This document shows, one piece after another, positions 9,074 through 17,683 of a stretch of DNA of 64,000 nucleotides. The notes under the pieces were generated by a model that was not told where the DNA came from, ran no database searches, and was given only the letters and a program-made list of their open reading frames with translations. The DNA is from Blastopirellula marina. Lineage in GTDB: Bacteria; Planctomycetota; Planctomycetia; Pirellulales; Pirellulaceae. Where the stretch lies: contig NZ_PUHY01000012.1 in NCBI RefSeq assembly GCF_002967765.1, forward strand, positions 620,001 through 684,000, in the 5' to 3' direction. The number at the start of each line of letters is the position of its first letter. Positions within the stretch are counted from its first letter, which is position 1. A program made the position numbers and the translations under genes.

Positions 9074-9529
9074 ATGTTCCGAGGTTTGCTGATCGCCGGG
9101 GTTGTTGCCTTGGCGCCAATGTTTGCTGCTGAAACGGCTCAGGCTCAAGTTGTTACCACGGTGGCACCACCGACTGCCGTAGGCTATATCCCAGTTCGCA
9201 CCGGGTTGCTCGGCCTTCGAACCTCGATGAAGCCCGTTCTCGTTCCTGGTGCGACGACGACCTACGTGAATAGCCCAGTCGTGACGACGAACTATGTTCC
9301 GACGACCACTTACTATCAGCCGCAAGTGACGACGTCGTATTACACCCCGCCAGTGGCTAACACCACCTACTACGCACCGACTACTGCCCCGGCAGCAACG
9401 ACGGTGGCCCCAGCGACAACCACTTACTATCCACCAGCACCGACGACGAATTATTATCGCAAGACGTACTGGTACAGCACTCCAGCGCCAGTGCCACGTA
9501 CCGTCGGTATGCCGATCATCGGGTATTAA
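9074..9529 (+). CDS. Secreted Tyr/Thr/Pro/Val-rich repetitive protein
   Basis: A 151-residue exported protein. The signal peptide is 'MFRGLLIAGVVALAP' with a likely cut after AETAQA. The mature part is built from degenerate short repeats such as 'TTYYQPQVTTSYYTPP', 'NTTYYAPTTAPAATT' and 'TTYYPPAPTTNYY', with no cysteine and little charge. ATG 9074 is chosen over an in-frame upstream ATG at 9020 because of the GGAGG-like site at 9060-9068 and the signal peptide. No domain is recognised; a structural wall or matrix role is inferred from composition. It has its own promoter and terminator. Confidence 0.82.
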   Translation: MFRGLLIAGVVALAPMFAAETAQAQVVTTVAPPTAVGYIPVRTGLLGLRTSMKPVLVPGATTTYVNSPVVTTNYVPTTTYYQPQVTTSYYTPPVANTTYYAPTTAPAATTVAPATTTYYPPAPTTNYYRKTYWYSTPAPVPRTVGMPIIGY

Positions 9530-9557
9530 ACTCGTAAGAATGAACAAGTGGATCGTG

Positions 9558-9586
9558 AACTGCCCTCCTGATGGTGGGCAGTTTTC
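9558..9586 (+). terminator. Rho-independent terminator
   Basis: AACTGCCC (9558-9565) pairs with GGGCAGTT (9576-9583), followed by TTC and an A/T-rich stretch, 28 bp after the stop of the Tyr/Thr-rich gene. Confidence 0.75.
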
Positions 9587-9732
9587 ATTTCGTGAAAACG
9601 TCGCTCCCGACTACAGACCTCATTTACGGTCGACTACACTGATAGATTCCGAATAGGAAGTGTTTCGGCATTCGCCCCTTTTCTATCTATCCGCCGCTGG
9701 TGGTCGTCTGTTTAATCTGGAGGTTCCCCCTC

Positions 9733-10548
9733 ATGAAAATGCAACGTTTGTTTGGTCTTACTTTGGTTCTCGCCTTGGCGAGCGTGGTTTCTCTCCGGGC
9801 AGAAGAAGCGGATTCCAAAGATGCTGCGAAGGAAGGGGAATGGATTCAGATGTTCAACGGTAAAGACCTTACTGGTTGGACCCCGAAAATCCGCTACCAC
9901 GAGTTAGGCGAAGATCCGAACAACACCTTCCGTGTCGAAGATGGATTGTTGACCGTTTCCTACGACAAGGGATACGACAAGTTCAACGAAACTTTCGGTC
10001 ATCTCTTTTATGAAAAGCCATTCAGCAACTATCGCATGCGGGTCGAGTATCGCTTCATCGGCGATCAGTGCGAAGGGGGCCCCGGCTGGGCGTTCCGTAA
10101 TAGCGGCGTGATGATTCACGGCGAAGATCCAAAGACGATGGGCAAAGATCAGGACTTCCCCGCTTCGATCGAAGTTCAGATCTTAGGTGGCAGCGGCAAG
10201 GGCAATCGTCCTACGAGCAACCTGTGCACGCCAGGCACGAACGTTGTGATGGAAGGTAAGTTGTTCAAGCCACACTGCATCAACAGCAGCTCGAAGACTT
10301 ACCACGGCGACCAATGGGTCACCGCCGAAATTGAAGTGCACGGCAACGGAACCATCAAGCACATCCTGGATGGCCAAGTGGTTCTTGAGTACGAAAAGTC
10401 GCAACTCGATCCGCGCGACGAACACTCGAAAGAACTGATCGAAAAGGCAGGTGGCGACGTCATGCTTTCCGGTGGGACGATCTCGCTGCAGTCGGAAAGT
10501 CACCCGATTCAATTCCGCAAAGTTGAAATCATGCCTTTGGACGAATAG
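9733..10548 (+). CDS. Secreted DUF1080 (3-keto-disaccharide hydrolase type) protein
   Basis: A 271-residue exported protein of the DUF1080 family, a concanavalin-like beta sandwich common in planctomycetes and linked to 3-keto-glucoside/disaccharide hydrolysis. The signal peptide is MKMQRLFGLTLVLALASVVS. Family marks are 'MFNGKDLTGW', 'FRVEDGLLTV', 'FGHLFYEKPFSNYRMRVEYR', 'NSGVMIHGED', 'FPASIEVQILGG' and the closing 'GGTISLQSESHPIQFRKVEI'. Start at 9733 has CTGGAGG 9-15 nt upstream; an in-frame ATG at 9700 would spoil the signal peptide. The next gene (10570) begins 21 bp downstream, so co-transcription with the lipid kinase is likely. The actual substrate is unknown. Confidence 0.92.
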   Translation: MKMQRLFGLTLVLALASVVSLRAEEADSKDAAKEGEWIQMFNGKDLTGWTPKIRYHELGEDPNNTFRVEDGLLTVSYDKGYDKFNETFGHLFYEKPFSNYRMRVEYRFIGDQCEGGPGWAFRNSGVMIHGEDPKTMGKDQDFPASIEVQILGGSGKGNRPTSNLCTPGTNVVMEGKLFKPHCINSSSKTYHGDQWVTAEIEVHGNGTIKHILDGQVVLEYEKSQLDPRDEHSKELIEKAGGDVMLSGGTISLQSESHPIQFRKVEIMPLDE

Positions 10549-10569
10549 TCCTAGAAATGAACGGATTCG

Positions 10570-11472
10570 ATGAAAATCTTCACGCTCTTCAATGGACGTT
10601 CGGGTGGCGCCAAGGCGATCGGGCCTCAGGTCGAACAACTCGCCGAGCGTGACGCAGCCACATGGATCCGTGTCGATGATCTCGCCGATGAGGAACTCGT
10701 CGAGCGGATCCATTCGGAAAGGCCAGACCGTGTCATCCTCGTAGGAGGTGACGGAACGGTTTCCAAGTCGCTCGGCTTACTTGATTCGCCGAGCGATCTT
10801 GAGTTCGCCATCGTCCCGACGGGCACTGGAAACGATTTGGCGCGTTCGTTGAGCATTCCTCTCGACGACGTCGAAGCAGCCTGGGAATTAGCCATCAATG
10901 GTAAGGCTCGCAAGATGGATCTGATCGAGACTTCGTTCGATCAACCCAAACTGCTGACCAATGCCGTCACCGCGGGAATCGGTGGCGTTGTCGCCCGTGA
11001 AATCGCGTCGGAGTCGAAAGAAACTTACGGCGCGTTGGCCTACTGGTTTCAAGCATTGTCGGTCCTATCCGATCCGCCCGTGTTTCAAATACGCTTGCGG
11101 TTAGACGACAACGAAGTGATCGAGCAAGATATCTACGCGTTCTGCGTTGCCAATGGTCGTTGTGCAGGAGGAGGGTTTGTCATCGCCCCGACGGCGAAGC
11201 TGGACGACCAAAAGATCCACATCACCATTCTGCCGGCTTTGTCGATGGTGGAGATGCTGGATGCCGGTCTTAATTTCGTGCTGACAAATGAAGATGCCGA
11301 AGAACGGATCGTGACTTACGACGCTCAATCGGTCGAGTTCATCTCTAGCCCAGAAATCCCCTGCAGCTTGGACGGAGAACAGGCCGTCCACCAACGGATG
11401 GAGTTCCGCATCGTCCCGGCCGCTCGGATGTTAGTTGGCGGCCCAGACGCTGCGTTTGGTGAAAAGTCGTAA
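10570..11472 (+). CDS. Diacylglycerol-kinase-family lipid kinase
   Basis: A 300-residue soluble kinase of the DAGK catalytic/YegS-BmrU group, which phosphorylates diacylglycerol or related lipids with ATP. The nucleotide loop 'GGDGT' sits at 59-63 and 'PTGTGNDLARSL' at about 83-94. The family's second domain follows, with 'NAVTAGIGGVVAREI', 'NGRCAGGGFVIAPTA' and 'DGEQ' near the C-terminus. Length is normal for the family. Its role could be phosphatidate recycling; phosphorylation of other lipids such as sphingosine cannot be excluded. Confidence 0.92.
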   Translation: MKIFTLFNGRSGGAKAIGPQVEQLAERDAATWIRVDDLADEELVERIHSERPDRVILVGGDGTVSKSLGLLDSPSDLEFAIVPTGTGNDLARSLSIPLDDVEAAWELAINGKARKMDLIETSFDQPKLLTNAVTAGIGGVVAREIASESKETYGALAYWFQALSVLSDPPVFQIRLRLDDNEVIEQDIYAFCVANGRCAGGGFVIAPTAKLDDQKIHITILPALSMVEMLDAGLNFVLTNEDAEERIVTYDAQSVEFISSPEIPCSLDGEQAVHQRMEFRIVPAARMLVGGPDAAFGEKS

Positions 11473-11483
11473 TAGCCGCTAGT

Positions 11484-12239
11484 CTATTGCTTTTCGGCTT
11501 CCATCTTCTTTCGCATTTTTAGCTCGTGCGATAGCAGCCACGTGTACAACTCTTCGTTATCGTAGGTTTCTGTCCAGCTATCGTGTTGGGCTTCGGGATA
11601 GATGGTCAGTTTGGGCTCGCCTCCCTTTTCCTTTAACAAGCGAATCATCTTTTCAGAATGATCGACGGTTACGGTCGGGTCTTTGCCGCCGTGGAAGACC
11701 CATGTCGGAATTGTCACGATCTTCTCGACGACTGTTTCGTCTGATGGACCACAGATCGGAGCAATCGCTGCCAGTTTGTCAGGAACAGCTCCGGCAACTT
11801 GCCATGTGCCACGTCCACCCATGCTTAAGCCGGTAACGTAAACACGATTGTCGTCGACGTTATGAATCTGCATGATGTGATCAAGCAAAGCGACGACGTC
11901 TTCCGTCTTCCACCATGTTCCCTTGGGGCATTGCGGGGAGATCACAATAAAAGGAAAGTCTTTGCCCTTCTCGATCAGTTTCGGTGGACCATGCTTTTTG
12001 ACGAGGTTCAAGTCGTCCCCTCGTTCGCCGGCACCATGCATGAAAAGCATCAGGGGCCAGTGCTCTTTTTCTTCGTAGCCCTTGGGAAGGTACAATAGGA
12101 ATTTCATCTCCCTGCCTTCTCCCAGATCGAAGGTTTCTTCCGATTGACGGGCAGGTTCTTTTTCGTCGGCAGCTATTAGGGGTGTCGCCGACGGACATAG
12201 TAATAACAGCGATACGCTAAGAGCGAGCAGGTACTTCAT
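11484..12239 (-). CDS. Secreted alpha/beta-hydrolase (feruloyl-esterase/PHB-depolymerase-like)
   Basis: A 251-residue exported serine esterase. A signal peptide (MKYLLALSVSLLLLCPSATP) precedes 'RQSEETFDLGEGREMKFLLY'. The oxyanion region is 'MLFMHGAGERGDD'; the nucleophile is S139 in 'VTGLSMGGRGTW', the acid probably D187 in 'FHGGKDPTV' and the base H219 in 'EAQHDSW'. Length and order fit single-domain esterases that resemble polyhydroxybutyrate depolymerase or dienelactone hydrolase folds. It converges with the lipid kinase gene, leaving 11 bp between stops. The substrate is not predictable; an acylated polysaccharide is a fair guess. Confidence 0.88.
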   Translation of the reverse strand: MKYLLALSVSLLLLCPSATPLIAADEKEPARQSEETFDLGEGREMKFLLYLPKGYEEKEHWPLMLFMHGAGERGDDLNLVKKHGPPKLIEKGKDFPFIVISPQCPKGTWWKTEDVVALLDHIMQIHNVDDNRVYVTGLSMGGRGTWQVAGAVPDKLAAIAPICGPSDETVVEKIVTIPTWVFHGGKDPTVTVDHSEKMIRLLKEKGGEPKLTIYPEAQHDSWTETYDNEELYTWLLSHELKMRKKMEAEKQ

Positions 12240-12393
12240 CGGTAAAACCTTATAAATCGGGATCAGGTAAGTGTCTTCCTATTCTACGTCACCCAAACTG
12301 ACGTTTGCCACGTACCTTGATCGAAAGCTTTGCCAGTTCTGGGCGCCTCTGCTAAAACGAAGCGAACGTCCTACTTCCCTTAGTTGAGCTTCC

Positions 12394-13134
12394 ATGTCGC
12401 AAAGTTATGCCATTCTGCGCGAGGCCGATTGCCAGATCGATCAGGCCCAAGCTGCGCAAATCTTGGCGCCCCTGCTCGGAATGGCCCGTGTCGAGATCCA
12501 ACAGGCCTTGCACGATCGGCCGGGAATGCTGGCGTGGGATCTTCCAGCAGAAATCGCCCGCGACGCCGCGAAGGACCTGATCGTGGCTGGGATGCCTTGC
12601 CGGACCGTACGAGAAGATCACCTGATTGCCGTTCCGGATGCCCCGAGAAACACGGTTCGCTCAGCCACTTTTGAGGAAGAACACTTTGTCTTTCGGTCGG
12701 CCGAGTGGGAAGGACACGTGCCATGGCAGAACATTCGCTTGCTCGACATCGTACAAGAGGTGAAAACCGCCACGGAACTCGTCAACGATGTACCGAGCCA
12801 CCTCGGTTCCGATCCACGATCGAATCGACACAAGGTGCGCCGGACCAAGTTTGATGTGAGTGTCTTCTTGGAAATCGTGTGCGCCGAGCCTGTCTTGCGA
12901 ATGCGAATCGATCGGAGTTTGTTTAACTATAAATCGACGGGACTGAAAATGCATACCAACCGGGAAATGAACTTCCGCGCGTTATGTATCGCTCTGAATA
13001 TGCGTTGTCCGGATGCGCTGATGGGACCTGGCTTCCATTGGATCGCCACCGGCAACAACTCCCATCATGCCTCCGGTAACACGCGGAAGAAGTTCGAAAA
13101 CTTCGCTACTTGGCTTTTGACGGTCGAAGCTTGA
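12394..13134 (+). CDS. Conserved-looking hypothetical protein
   Basis: A 246-residue cytoplasmic protein of unknown function. The N-terminal 80 residues look like a small alpha/beta module about processing input ('YAILREADCQIDQAQAAQIL', 'DAAKDLIVAGMPCRTVREDH'). The C-terminal part contains 'KFDVSVFLEIVCAEPVLRMR', 'FNYKSTGLKMHTNREMNFRA' and 'RKKFENFATWLLTVEA'. No membrane segment or catalytic motif is recognised. The stop is 19 bp before the membrane/LRR-like gene at 13154, so they are probably one operon. Confidence 0.75.
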   Translation: MSQSYAILREADCQIDQAQAAQILAPLLGMARVEIQQALHDRPGMLAWDLPAEIARDAAKDLIVAGMPCRTVREDHLIAVPDAPRNTVRSATFEEEHFVFRSAEWEGHVPWQNIRLLDIVQEVKTATELVNDVPSHLGSDPRSNRHKVRRTKFDVSVFLEIVCAEPVLRMRIDRSLFNYKSTGLKMHTNREMNFRALCIALNMRCPDALMGPGFHWIATGNNSHHASGNTRKKFENFATWLLTVEA

Positions 13135-13153
13135 CCCTAGGAGAGGTCCTTAG

Positions 13154-14419
13154 ATGCGTACGCTCCTGAGCAAACTCTCGCTTCTCAAGAAACTGCATTG
13201 GCTGACTTGGTGCGTCCTCTTGGTAACTAGCGCACTGCTTGCAATCATCATCGTGCCGGGGGAATTAGTTTTGTTACTGCCGCTGCAATCTCGTACTCCA
13301 TGGGAGCAGGAGTGCGAGAAACTGCGATCGGCGACACAAGAAATGGCGTACGCCGAAGATCCTCGCGAGCGCAATCACGCGACGATCGTTGCACCAGTCA
13401 TTTCTACCCAAGTTTATCAACATGGATGGCCCCGTCCGTTCCTTGCCCGAGCCTTGGTTTCTCGCGTCGACAAAGGGGGGCAATTGACACGCGTGGCATC
13501 CGAACCGCTGATTCGCTTTGAAAGTTCTTTCTCGCATTGGGGCGGGTCGAAGTATCATGACGTTTCTTGGAGCAACTATGACAATTGGCCTCTCGAATTC
13601 GACGGCTGGTTGATCCGCCCTTGGTATCTGCTGCTCGACTTGCTAATCGCAGCTGCCATTCTTGGTATCGTTGCTGGGGTTACCCAATGGCGAATGCAAT
13701 CGAACGGCGGCTTACTCCGTTTCCGGTTGGCCGATCTACTAGGAGGCCTCACGCTAATCGGAATTGGGCTGGGATTTTATGTTTATCACACGAACGTTCA
13801 GGAAATTGAGCACTTCGGCGAAGACTATTCGTTCGTTCCTGGCTTCTCCATTCAAGATGGCAACGTGAACCTGTCAACGCACTATGTTGGCCCCCAGTGG
13901 ATGCGGAAGCTGGCCGGAAACCAGTACTTCCTTCCGCTGCTCAATCACGTCGACTCGGTCTCGATCAGCACCAGCGATAACTGGAAACGTACCTATGGCG
14001 AATTGCCAGAGTTTCCGTACCTCACGGACTTGGATGTGCGTAACGAGCTACCCCTCGCTGCTTTCGATTACCTAGAAGCATGTCCTCGCCTGGAACACTT
14101 GGCGCTTCCAATCATGAAACGTTACTCGGTTGGTGTCACCTACCGAGGAGATCCGCTCTTTCAGATCGAACACCTATCACGCTTGGAGGATCTTAATCTG
14201 AGATCGATCACGCTTCGCGGTGATGCTTACTTTGCCGAGGAGATTGAAGAGGTCGCCTTGCTACCAACCCTCCATCAAATCACCCTAGAAGGAGTCGCCG
14301 CTTCACAAGATCAGATCGAAGAGATCAAACGCAAGTATCCTGCAATCGAGTTCTTCGTCCGACCCGATCCGCAGATCTTTCTATATCCCACACCGGCTTC
14401 AGCGGTACCGATACGATGA
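13154..14419 (+). CDS. Membrane protein with degenerate leucine-rich repeats (paralogue A)
   Basis: A 421-residue protein. Hydrophobic segments lie near residues 15-40, 155-177 and 192-215; the third (LADLLGGLTLIGIGLGFYVY) corresponds to the anchor that opens the LRR proteins at 26902-34343. After it come the landmark 'QWMRKLAGNQYF' and LRR-like strands ('LPEFPYLTDLDVRNELPL', 'LSRLEDLNLRSITLRGD'). Between the first two segments is 'YQHGWPRPFLARAL', a Gly-Trp-Pro signature shared with the next gene. The function is unknown; protein-protein contact at the membrane is inferred. The last four bases overlap the start of paralogue B (ATGA). Confidence 0.78.
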   Translation: MRTLLSKLSLLKKLHWLTWCVLLVTSALLAIIIVPGELVLLLPLQSRTPWEQECEKLRSATQEMAYAEDPRERNHATIVAPVISTQVYQHGWPRPFLARALVSRVDKGGQLTRVASEPLIRFESSFSHWGGSKYHDVSWSNYDNWPLEFDGWLIRPWYLLLDLLIAAAILGIVAGVTQWRMQSNGGLLRFRLADLLGGLTLIGIGLGFYVYHTNVQEIEHFGEDYSFVPGFSIQDGNVNLSTHYVGPQWMRKLAGNQYFLPLLNHVDSVSISTSDNWKRTYGELPEFPYLTDLDVRNELPLAAFDYLEACPRLEHLALPIMKRYSVGVTYRGDPLFQIEHLSRLEDLNLRSITLRGDAYFAEEIEEVALLPTLHQITLEGVAASQDQIEEIKRKYPAIEFFVRPDPQIFLYPTPASAVPIR

Positions 14420-15585
14420 CATTTTTGCGTCGATCGATTTCGATCTTCAAAGGCCTGCACGGGGTTACCTGGGTAGTGATAGGCATGTTTGCCTTGGCGT
14501 TGATGCTGATCATTGTACCGGGGGATGTGTACTATCGGAGTTCGCTCCACCGTTCCCAGTCGTGGTGGGATGTCTGTCGAGGACTTGAAGAGAACAGGGT
14601 TGCCACACCACCTCTGGACATGTCTGCCATCAATCCTCCGTCAACTTACATCGTCGTTTATGATCATGGCTGGCCTTTTCCGTACTTGGCCCGGGCAATC
14701 ATCGAGCAAGACTCTGGAACTCCGCCGATAGCAACCTGGCACGAAAACATTTCTTGGTGTCATCGCGTCAATTGGCCGTTTGGGGCTGAGGCCTCGGTCT
14801 TCCGCTTGTGGGCGTTTCTATTGGATCTATTGCTGGCAACGACAATCGTGGCAATCGCCGGTGGACTGACCGAGTGGCGTATTCGGAGTCGACATGGTTT
14901 CTTTCGGTTTGGCCTGCTCGATCTGTTCGTAGGTGTCGCCTTTCTTAGTTTTCCCTTAGGCTACTACGCCTATCACAGTCGACTTCACGAATTTGAAGAA
15001 CAAGCTCACCAGCCACCAGGAGAAAACAATCTGGCTCCGGCAGGCCTTTATGATTCATCCCGTGATGGCAGCTTTTCGACGCTACCTGCCTACACAGGAC
15101 CAGCATGGCTGGAGAAGCTTTGTGGCGGCATAGATCACTTGCAGTTCCTGGATCATCGTTATTTCGCCAACATCTGGGCCGACGAGTCGTGGCGACAAAC
15201 GTTCGATACGCTCGAACAATTTCCCTATCTGAGTACCATCGGATTTCAAGATCCTATGCCATTGGGAGCAGTCGAACGACTCGCTAAATTTCCAAGATTG
15301 AAAAGGCTCATTTTGCCCGTGATGGAGCCTGACTCAGCACCAACCATTAAGGGAACCGATGACCCTGTTTTCGGTCGGGAACATCTTTCACAGCTTCGTG
15401 ATCTTCGTATCAACTGGCTGGTGCTACGTGGTTCGGCAGTCCAAGCGGAACACGTTGCCGCCGTCGCATCGCTGCCTGAAGTTCGGAACGTTCTGTTGCT
15501 TCACACTGCTGTGACGAGCGAAGATTTGTCTGCGCTGCAGCAGCGTTTTCCTTACATTAAGATCGAAATCACCGACTACTATTAA
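14416..15585 (+). CDS. Membrane protein with degenerate leucine-rich repeats (paralogue B)
   Basis: A 389-residue paralogue of the preceding product, starting in a 4-base ATGA overlap, so translation is coupled. It shares the same order: N-terminal helix (WVVIGMFALALMLIIVPGD), 'YDHGWPFPYLARAI', a second helix (FLLDLLLATTIVAIAGGLTE), a third helix in 'FFRFGLLDLFVGVAFLS', the landmark 'AWLEKLCGGIDHL', and LRR-like strands ending in 'DLSALQQRFPYIKIEI'. The same W-x-x-K-L-x-G landmark occurs in the five LRR genes further right. Topology prediction and structure modelling would settle whether the repeats face the periplasm or the cytoplasm. Confidence 0.78.
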   Translation: MTFLRRSISIFKGLHGVTWVVIGMFALALMLIIVPGDVYYRSSLHRSQSWWDVCRGLEENRVATPPLDMSAINPPSTYIVVYDHGWPFPYLARAIIEQDSGTPPIATWHENISWCHRVNWPFGAEASVFRLWAFLLDLLLATTIVAIAGGLTEWRIRSRHGFFRFGLLDLFVGVAFLSFPLGYYAYHSRLHEFEEQAHQPPGENNLAPAGLYDSSRDGSFSTLPAYTGPAWLEKLCGGIDHLQFLDHRYFANIWADESWRQTFDTLEQFPYLSTIGFQDPMPLGAVERLAKFPRLKRLILPVMEPDSAPTIKGTDDPVFGREHLSQLRDLRINWLVLRGSAVQAEHVAAVASLPEVRNVLLLHTAVTSEDLSALQQRFPYIKIEITDYY

Positions 15586-15595
15586 TAACAACCAA

Positions 15596-15634
15596 CAAAA
15601 AAGCGACCCGAGAGAAAACCTCTCGGGTCGCTTC
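15596..15634 (-). terminator. Strong rho-independent terminator
   Basis: AGCGACCCGAGAGG pairs with CCTCTCGGGTCGCT around a 4-5-nt loop. On the minus strand the stem is followed by TTTTTTG, so it serves the RRM gene; the plus-strand gene ending at 15585 lacks a T run after the stem but may also use it. Confidence 0.9.
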
Positions 15635-15663
15635 GTTGAATTGGGTTCGCAGGGCGTCGTTGA

Positions 15664-15996
15664 TTAACGACCGCCGCGATATCCACCGCGATCGCCGCCA
15701 CGGCCGCCACCACGAGGACCGCCACCGCCGCCGCCACCTGGGCGACCTTCACGTTCGCGAGCTTCATTGACGACTAACTTACGGCCGTCGACGTCGAAGC
15801 CGTTCAGGGCGTCAATCGCCGCGGTAGCTTCGGTGTCGGAATCCATTTCCACGAAACCGAAACCGCGCGAACGGCCAGTTTCACGGTCAGAGATGACGCT
15901 GACGTAAGCGACATTACCGTACTGAGAAAAGAGGTTTTCCAGGTCGGTACCGGTGTAGCTGTAGGGCAGATTGCCTACATACAGTTTCTTCTTCAC
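15664..15996 (-). CDS. Glycine-rich RRM RNA-binding protein
   Basis: A 110-residue single-RRM protein. RNP2 is 'LYVGNL' at the N-terminus and RNP1 'RGFGFVEM' about 40 residues later, followed by 'AIDALNGFDVDGRKLVVNEA' and a Gly/Arg tail (PGGGGGGGPRGGGRGGDRGG). This is the bacterial glycine-rich RBP type found in cyanobacteria and planctomycetes, often cold-responsive. GTG 15996 is preferred (MKKKLYVGN, the usual opening); a TTG seven codons upstream is the longest alternative. A strong terminator follows. Expected role: single-stranded RNA binding and RNA chaperoning. Confidence 0.93.
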   Translation of the reverse strand: MKKKLYVGNLPYSYTGTDLENLFSQYGNVAYVSVISDRETGRSRGFGFVEMDSDTEATAAIDALNGFDVDGRKLVVNEAREREGRPGGGGGGGPRGGGRGGDRGGYRGGR

Positions 15997-16494
15997 AGAT
16001 CGTAAACCTACTAGCAAGAGAGACAGAAAATCGGAAACGATCGATTCGCTCGATCAGGCGTCGCACCCTCACCCCCAGAAAAGGCTCGGTGCGCCTTTCA
16101 CATCATCTAGCAGTGGCCCCAGGCCCACCGCGTCTTTCCGTTGCCAAAATCGTCAACTAGTAGGTGGCTCGAGCGATGCCATTGGCATCCGAACAAACGG
16201 ACGAACTCGGGCAAAGAAGGCCCTATCCGCCATTACGTCTCTCAGGAAACACATCTAACAGGTCGAACTTTGCAGGCAGACTGATGGCCATGCGTAGATT
16301 CATCATGAATGTATCGACCCCCGAGAAGTGGAGTCAATGGGAAAACGTTCCGATTGACACCGTTTATTCGAAACAGTCAGAAATTCATGTTCAGGCAACC
16401 AAAACAGCCTATTTTGACTGACCAGAAGGCTATTTTCTGGACACCGTTACCCTACAAATCATGTCTGTTTGCATCCAGCAGAACGGAAAAATCG
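15997..16494. other. Leader of the RRM gene and intergenic DNA
   Basis: About 500 bp between the start of the RRM gene and the stop of the FliL-like gene at 16495, both on the minus strand. It holds no gene I can support. The last 80 bases contain two near-repeats, GCCTATTTTGACTGACC and GGCTATTTTCTGG. A long untranslated leader for the RRM gene is possible, as in some cold-shock mRNAs, but no structure could be verified. Confidence 0.4.
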
Positions 16495-16935
16495 TTATCG
16501 AGTTTTGACCCGGAAATGGCTGACGTAGATGTCGCTGAGCTTGCCATCGTCGATCAAGCGATTCAGCTCTTTCAAAAGACGTCGGCGGAACATAACCAGG
16601 TCGGGGTCTTCCAGCTCTTCGATCGTCGACTCGCGAGAGACAATCATCACCCGGTCGCGGATTCGGATTTTCTTCTTCTCCAGTTCCTCCTCGAGGCCAG
16701 CTAGTTCCTTTTCATCTACCAACCCTGCCAACGAAAAATCGAAGCGGGTCTGGGTATTGGAAGCCGGGTCGTAGGCTCGAAATGCGTATTCCCCAATTGC
16801 GATTTCGTGCGGGGGAAGTACCTCTTCTTCAGCCGCATCGTCAGTAGCCGCCACCTCTGGCTCACCACCACAACCAACACAGAGAGGGAGCAGCAATACG
16901 CCAATCAGGAAACCGATTTGCCGTACGTTTCGCAT
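16495..16935 (-). CDS. FliL-like lipoprotein 1
   Basis: A 146-residue protein with a lipoprotein-type signal (GVLLLPLCVGCGG). The C-terminal half matches the pattern of FliL, the flagellar stator-associated protein: a strand in 'FDFSLAGLVDEKELAGLEEE', then 'RIRDRVMIVSRESTIEELED', 'LRKEL'-like 'FRRRLLKELNRLIDDGKL', and the closing strand 'SDIYVSHFRVKTR'. FliL normally has a transmembrane helix instead of a lipobox. The start codon overlaps the stop of FliL-like gene 2 by one base (TAATG). No flagellar gene is nearby. The similarity is by pattern and should be tested by profile search. Confidence 0.7.
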   Translation of the reverse strand: MRNVRQIGFLIGVLLLPLCVGCGGEPEVAATDDAAEEEVLPPHEIAIGEYAFRAYDPASNTQTRFDFSLAGLVDEKELAGLEEELEKKKIRIRDRVMIVSRESTIEELEDPDLVMFRRRLLKELNRLIDDGKLSDIYVSHFRVKTR

Positions 16936-17429
16936 TAGAACCGCTCCAAAACAACATTCGAAAAGACAAACCGCTTGATAATGCCTGGGCCCATGAATTC
17001 TTCGGTGAAGTCTCGGAGTTGCGAGCGAATCAGTTGCAGTTCGGGATCGGCCAGATCGACCAGATTCGCGTGTCGACAGGTCCGGATGATTTCGTCCGAG
17101 ATCTCTCCTTTACGCTCTTCGAGAAATGCCTGGACCTTCGATTCGTTTTCGCGAGCCACCAAACAGTGCAATTGGTAATGTAGAGCAACGCTTTCCTGGT
17201 ATTCAGTCAGGTCTGGTTGTCGAGTCGGATCATCAGCTACGAGCACCGAGACATTGAACTCGCCCAGATCAATCTCGACCCAGTCGCGCTTTTCCAGCGA
17301 AAGCAGCAGTTCCTCATCAGCGGAGGCCGCTTGTTCGCAGCCACAAATCGCCAACGATCCGATCGCTAAACAAAGCGCGAGAACCTGCTTCGGATCAATT
17401 CGGAGGGATAAATTCCAGATGAAATCCAT
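16935..17429 (-). CDS. FliL-like lipoprotein 2
   Basis: A protein of about 164 residues beginning MDFIWNLSLRIDPKQVLALC, with a lipobox-like 'SLAICGCEQ'. The body has 'WVEIDLGEFNVSVLVADDPT', 'YQLHCLVARENESKVQAFLE', 'KGEISDEIIRTCRHANLVDL', 'LIRSQLRDFTEEFMGPGIIK' and the last strand 'RFVFSNVVLERF', again the FliL order of strand, helix, 'R-D-x-I-I', helix and strand. ATG 17429 is chosen because it places the signal peptide at the N-terminus; an in-frame ATG at 17543 is far upstream. It is translationally coupled to FliL-like gene 1. Confidence 0.68.
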   Translation of the reverse strand: MDFIWNLSLRIDPKQVLALCLAIGSLAICGCEQAASADEELLLSLEKRDWVEIDLGEFNVSVLVADDPTRQPDLTEYQESVALHYQLHCLVARENESKVQAFLEERKGEISDEIIRTCRHANLVDLADPELQLIRSQLRDFTEEFMGPGIIKRFVFSNVVLERF

Positions 17430-17683
17430 CAATGCGATACCCTTAGGAATTTCAGGTCGAAAAAGCATACTCTGAAAGCTTAGGTCGCCATGTCCCAACG
17501 TCGACCGACTTCTGTCGTTTTCGCGCTGGCCCGCACATGCCATGGTTCGGATCTTAAGGAATACAGCCCAAACTGTTTGGCAGAAATGACTTAGAACGCC
17601 TTTGCCGAACCCTAACTGCGATGCAATCGCGACCTAGACTTGAACGTTCCATTGGTATCTACACGCGGGGCAAGCGTCGTTCA

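Noticed and set aside
9240-9470. Repeated ACNACN and TACTAC patterns that look like short direct repeats or a CRISPR array
   Set aside because: Repeats are irregular codon repeats of Thr, Tyr and Pro in an exported protein; no constant repeat-spacer periodicity.
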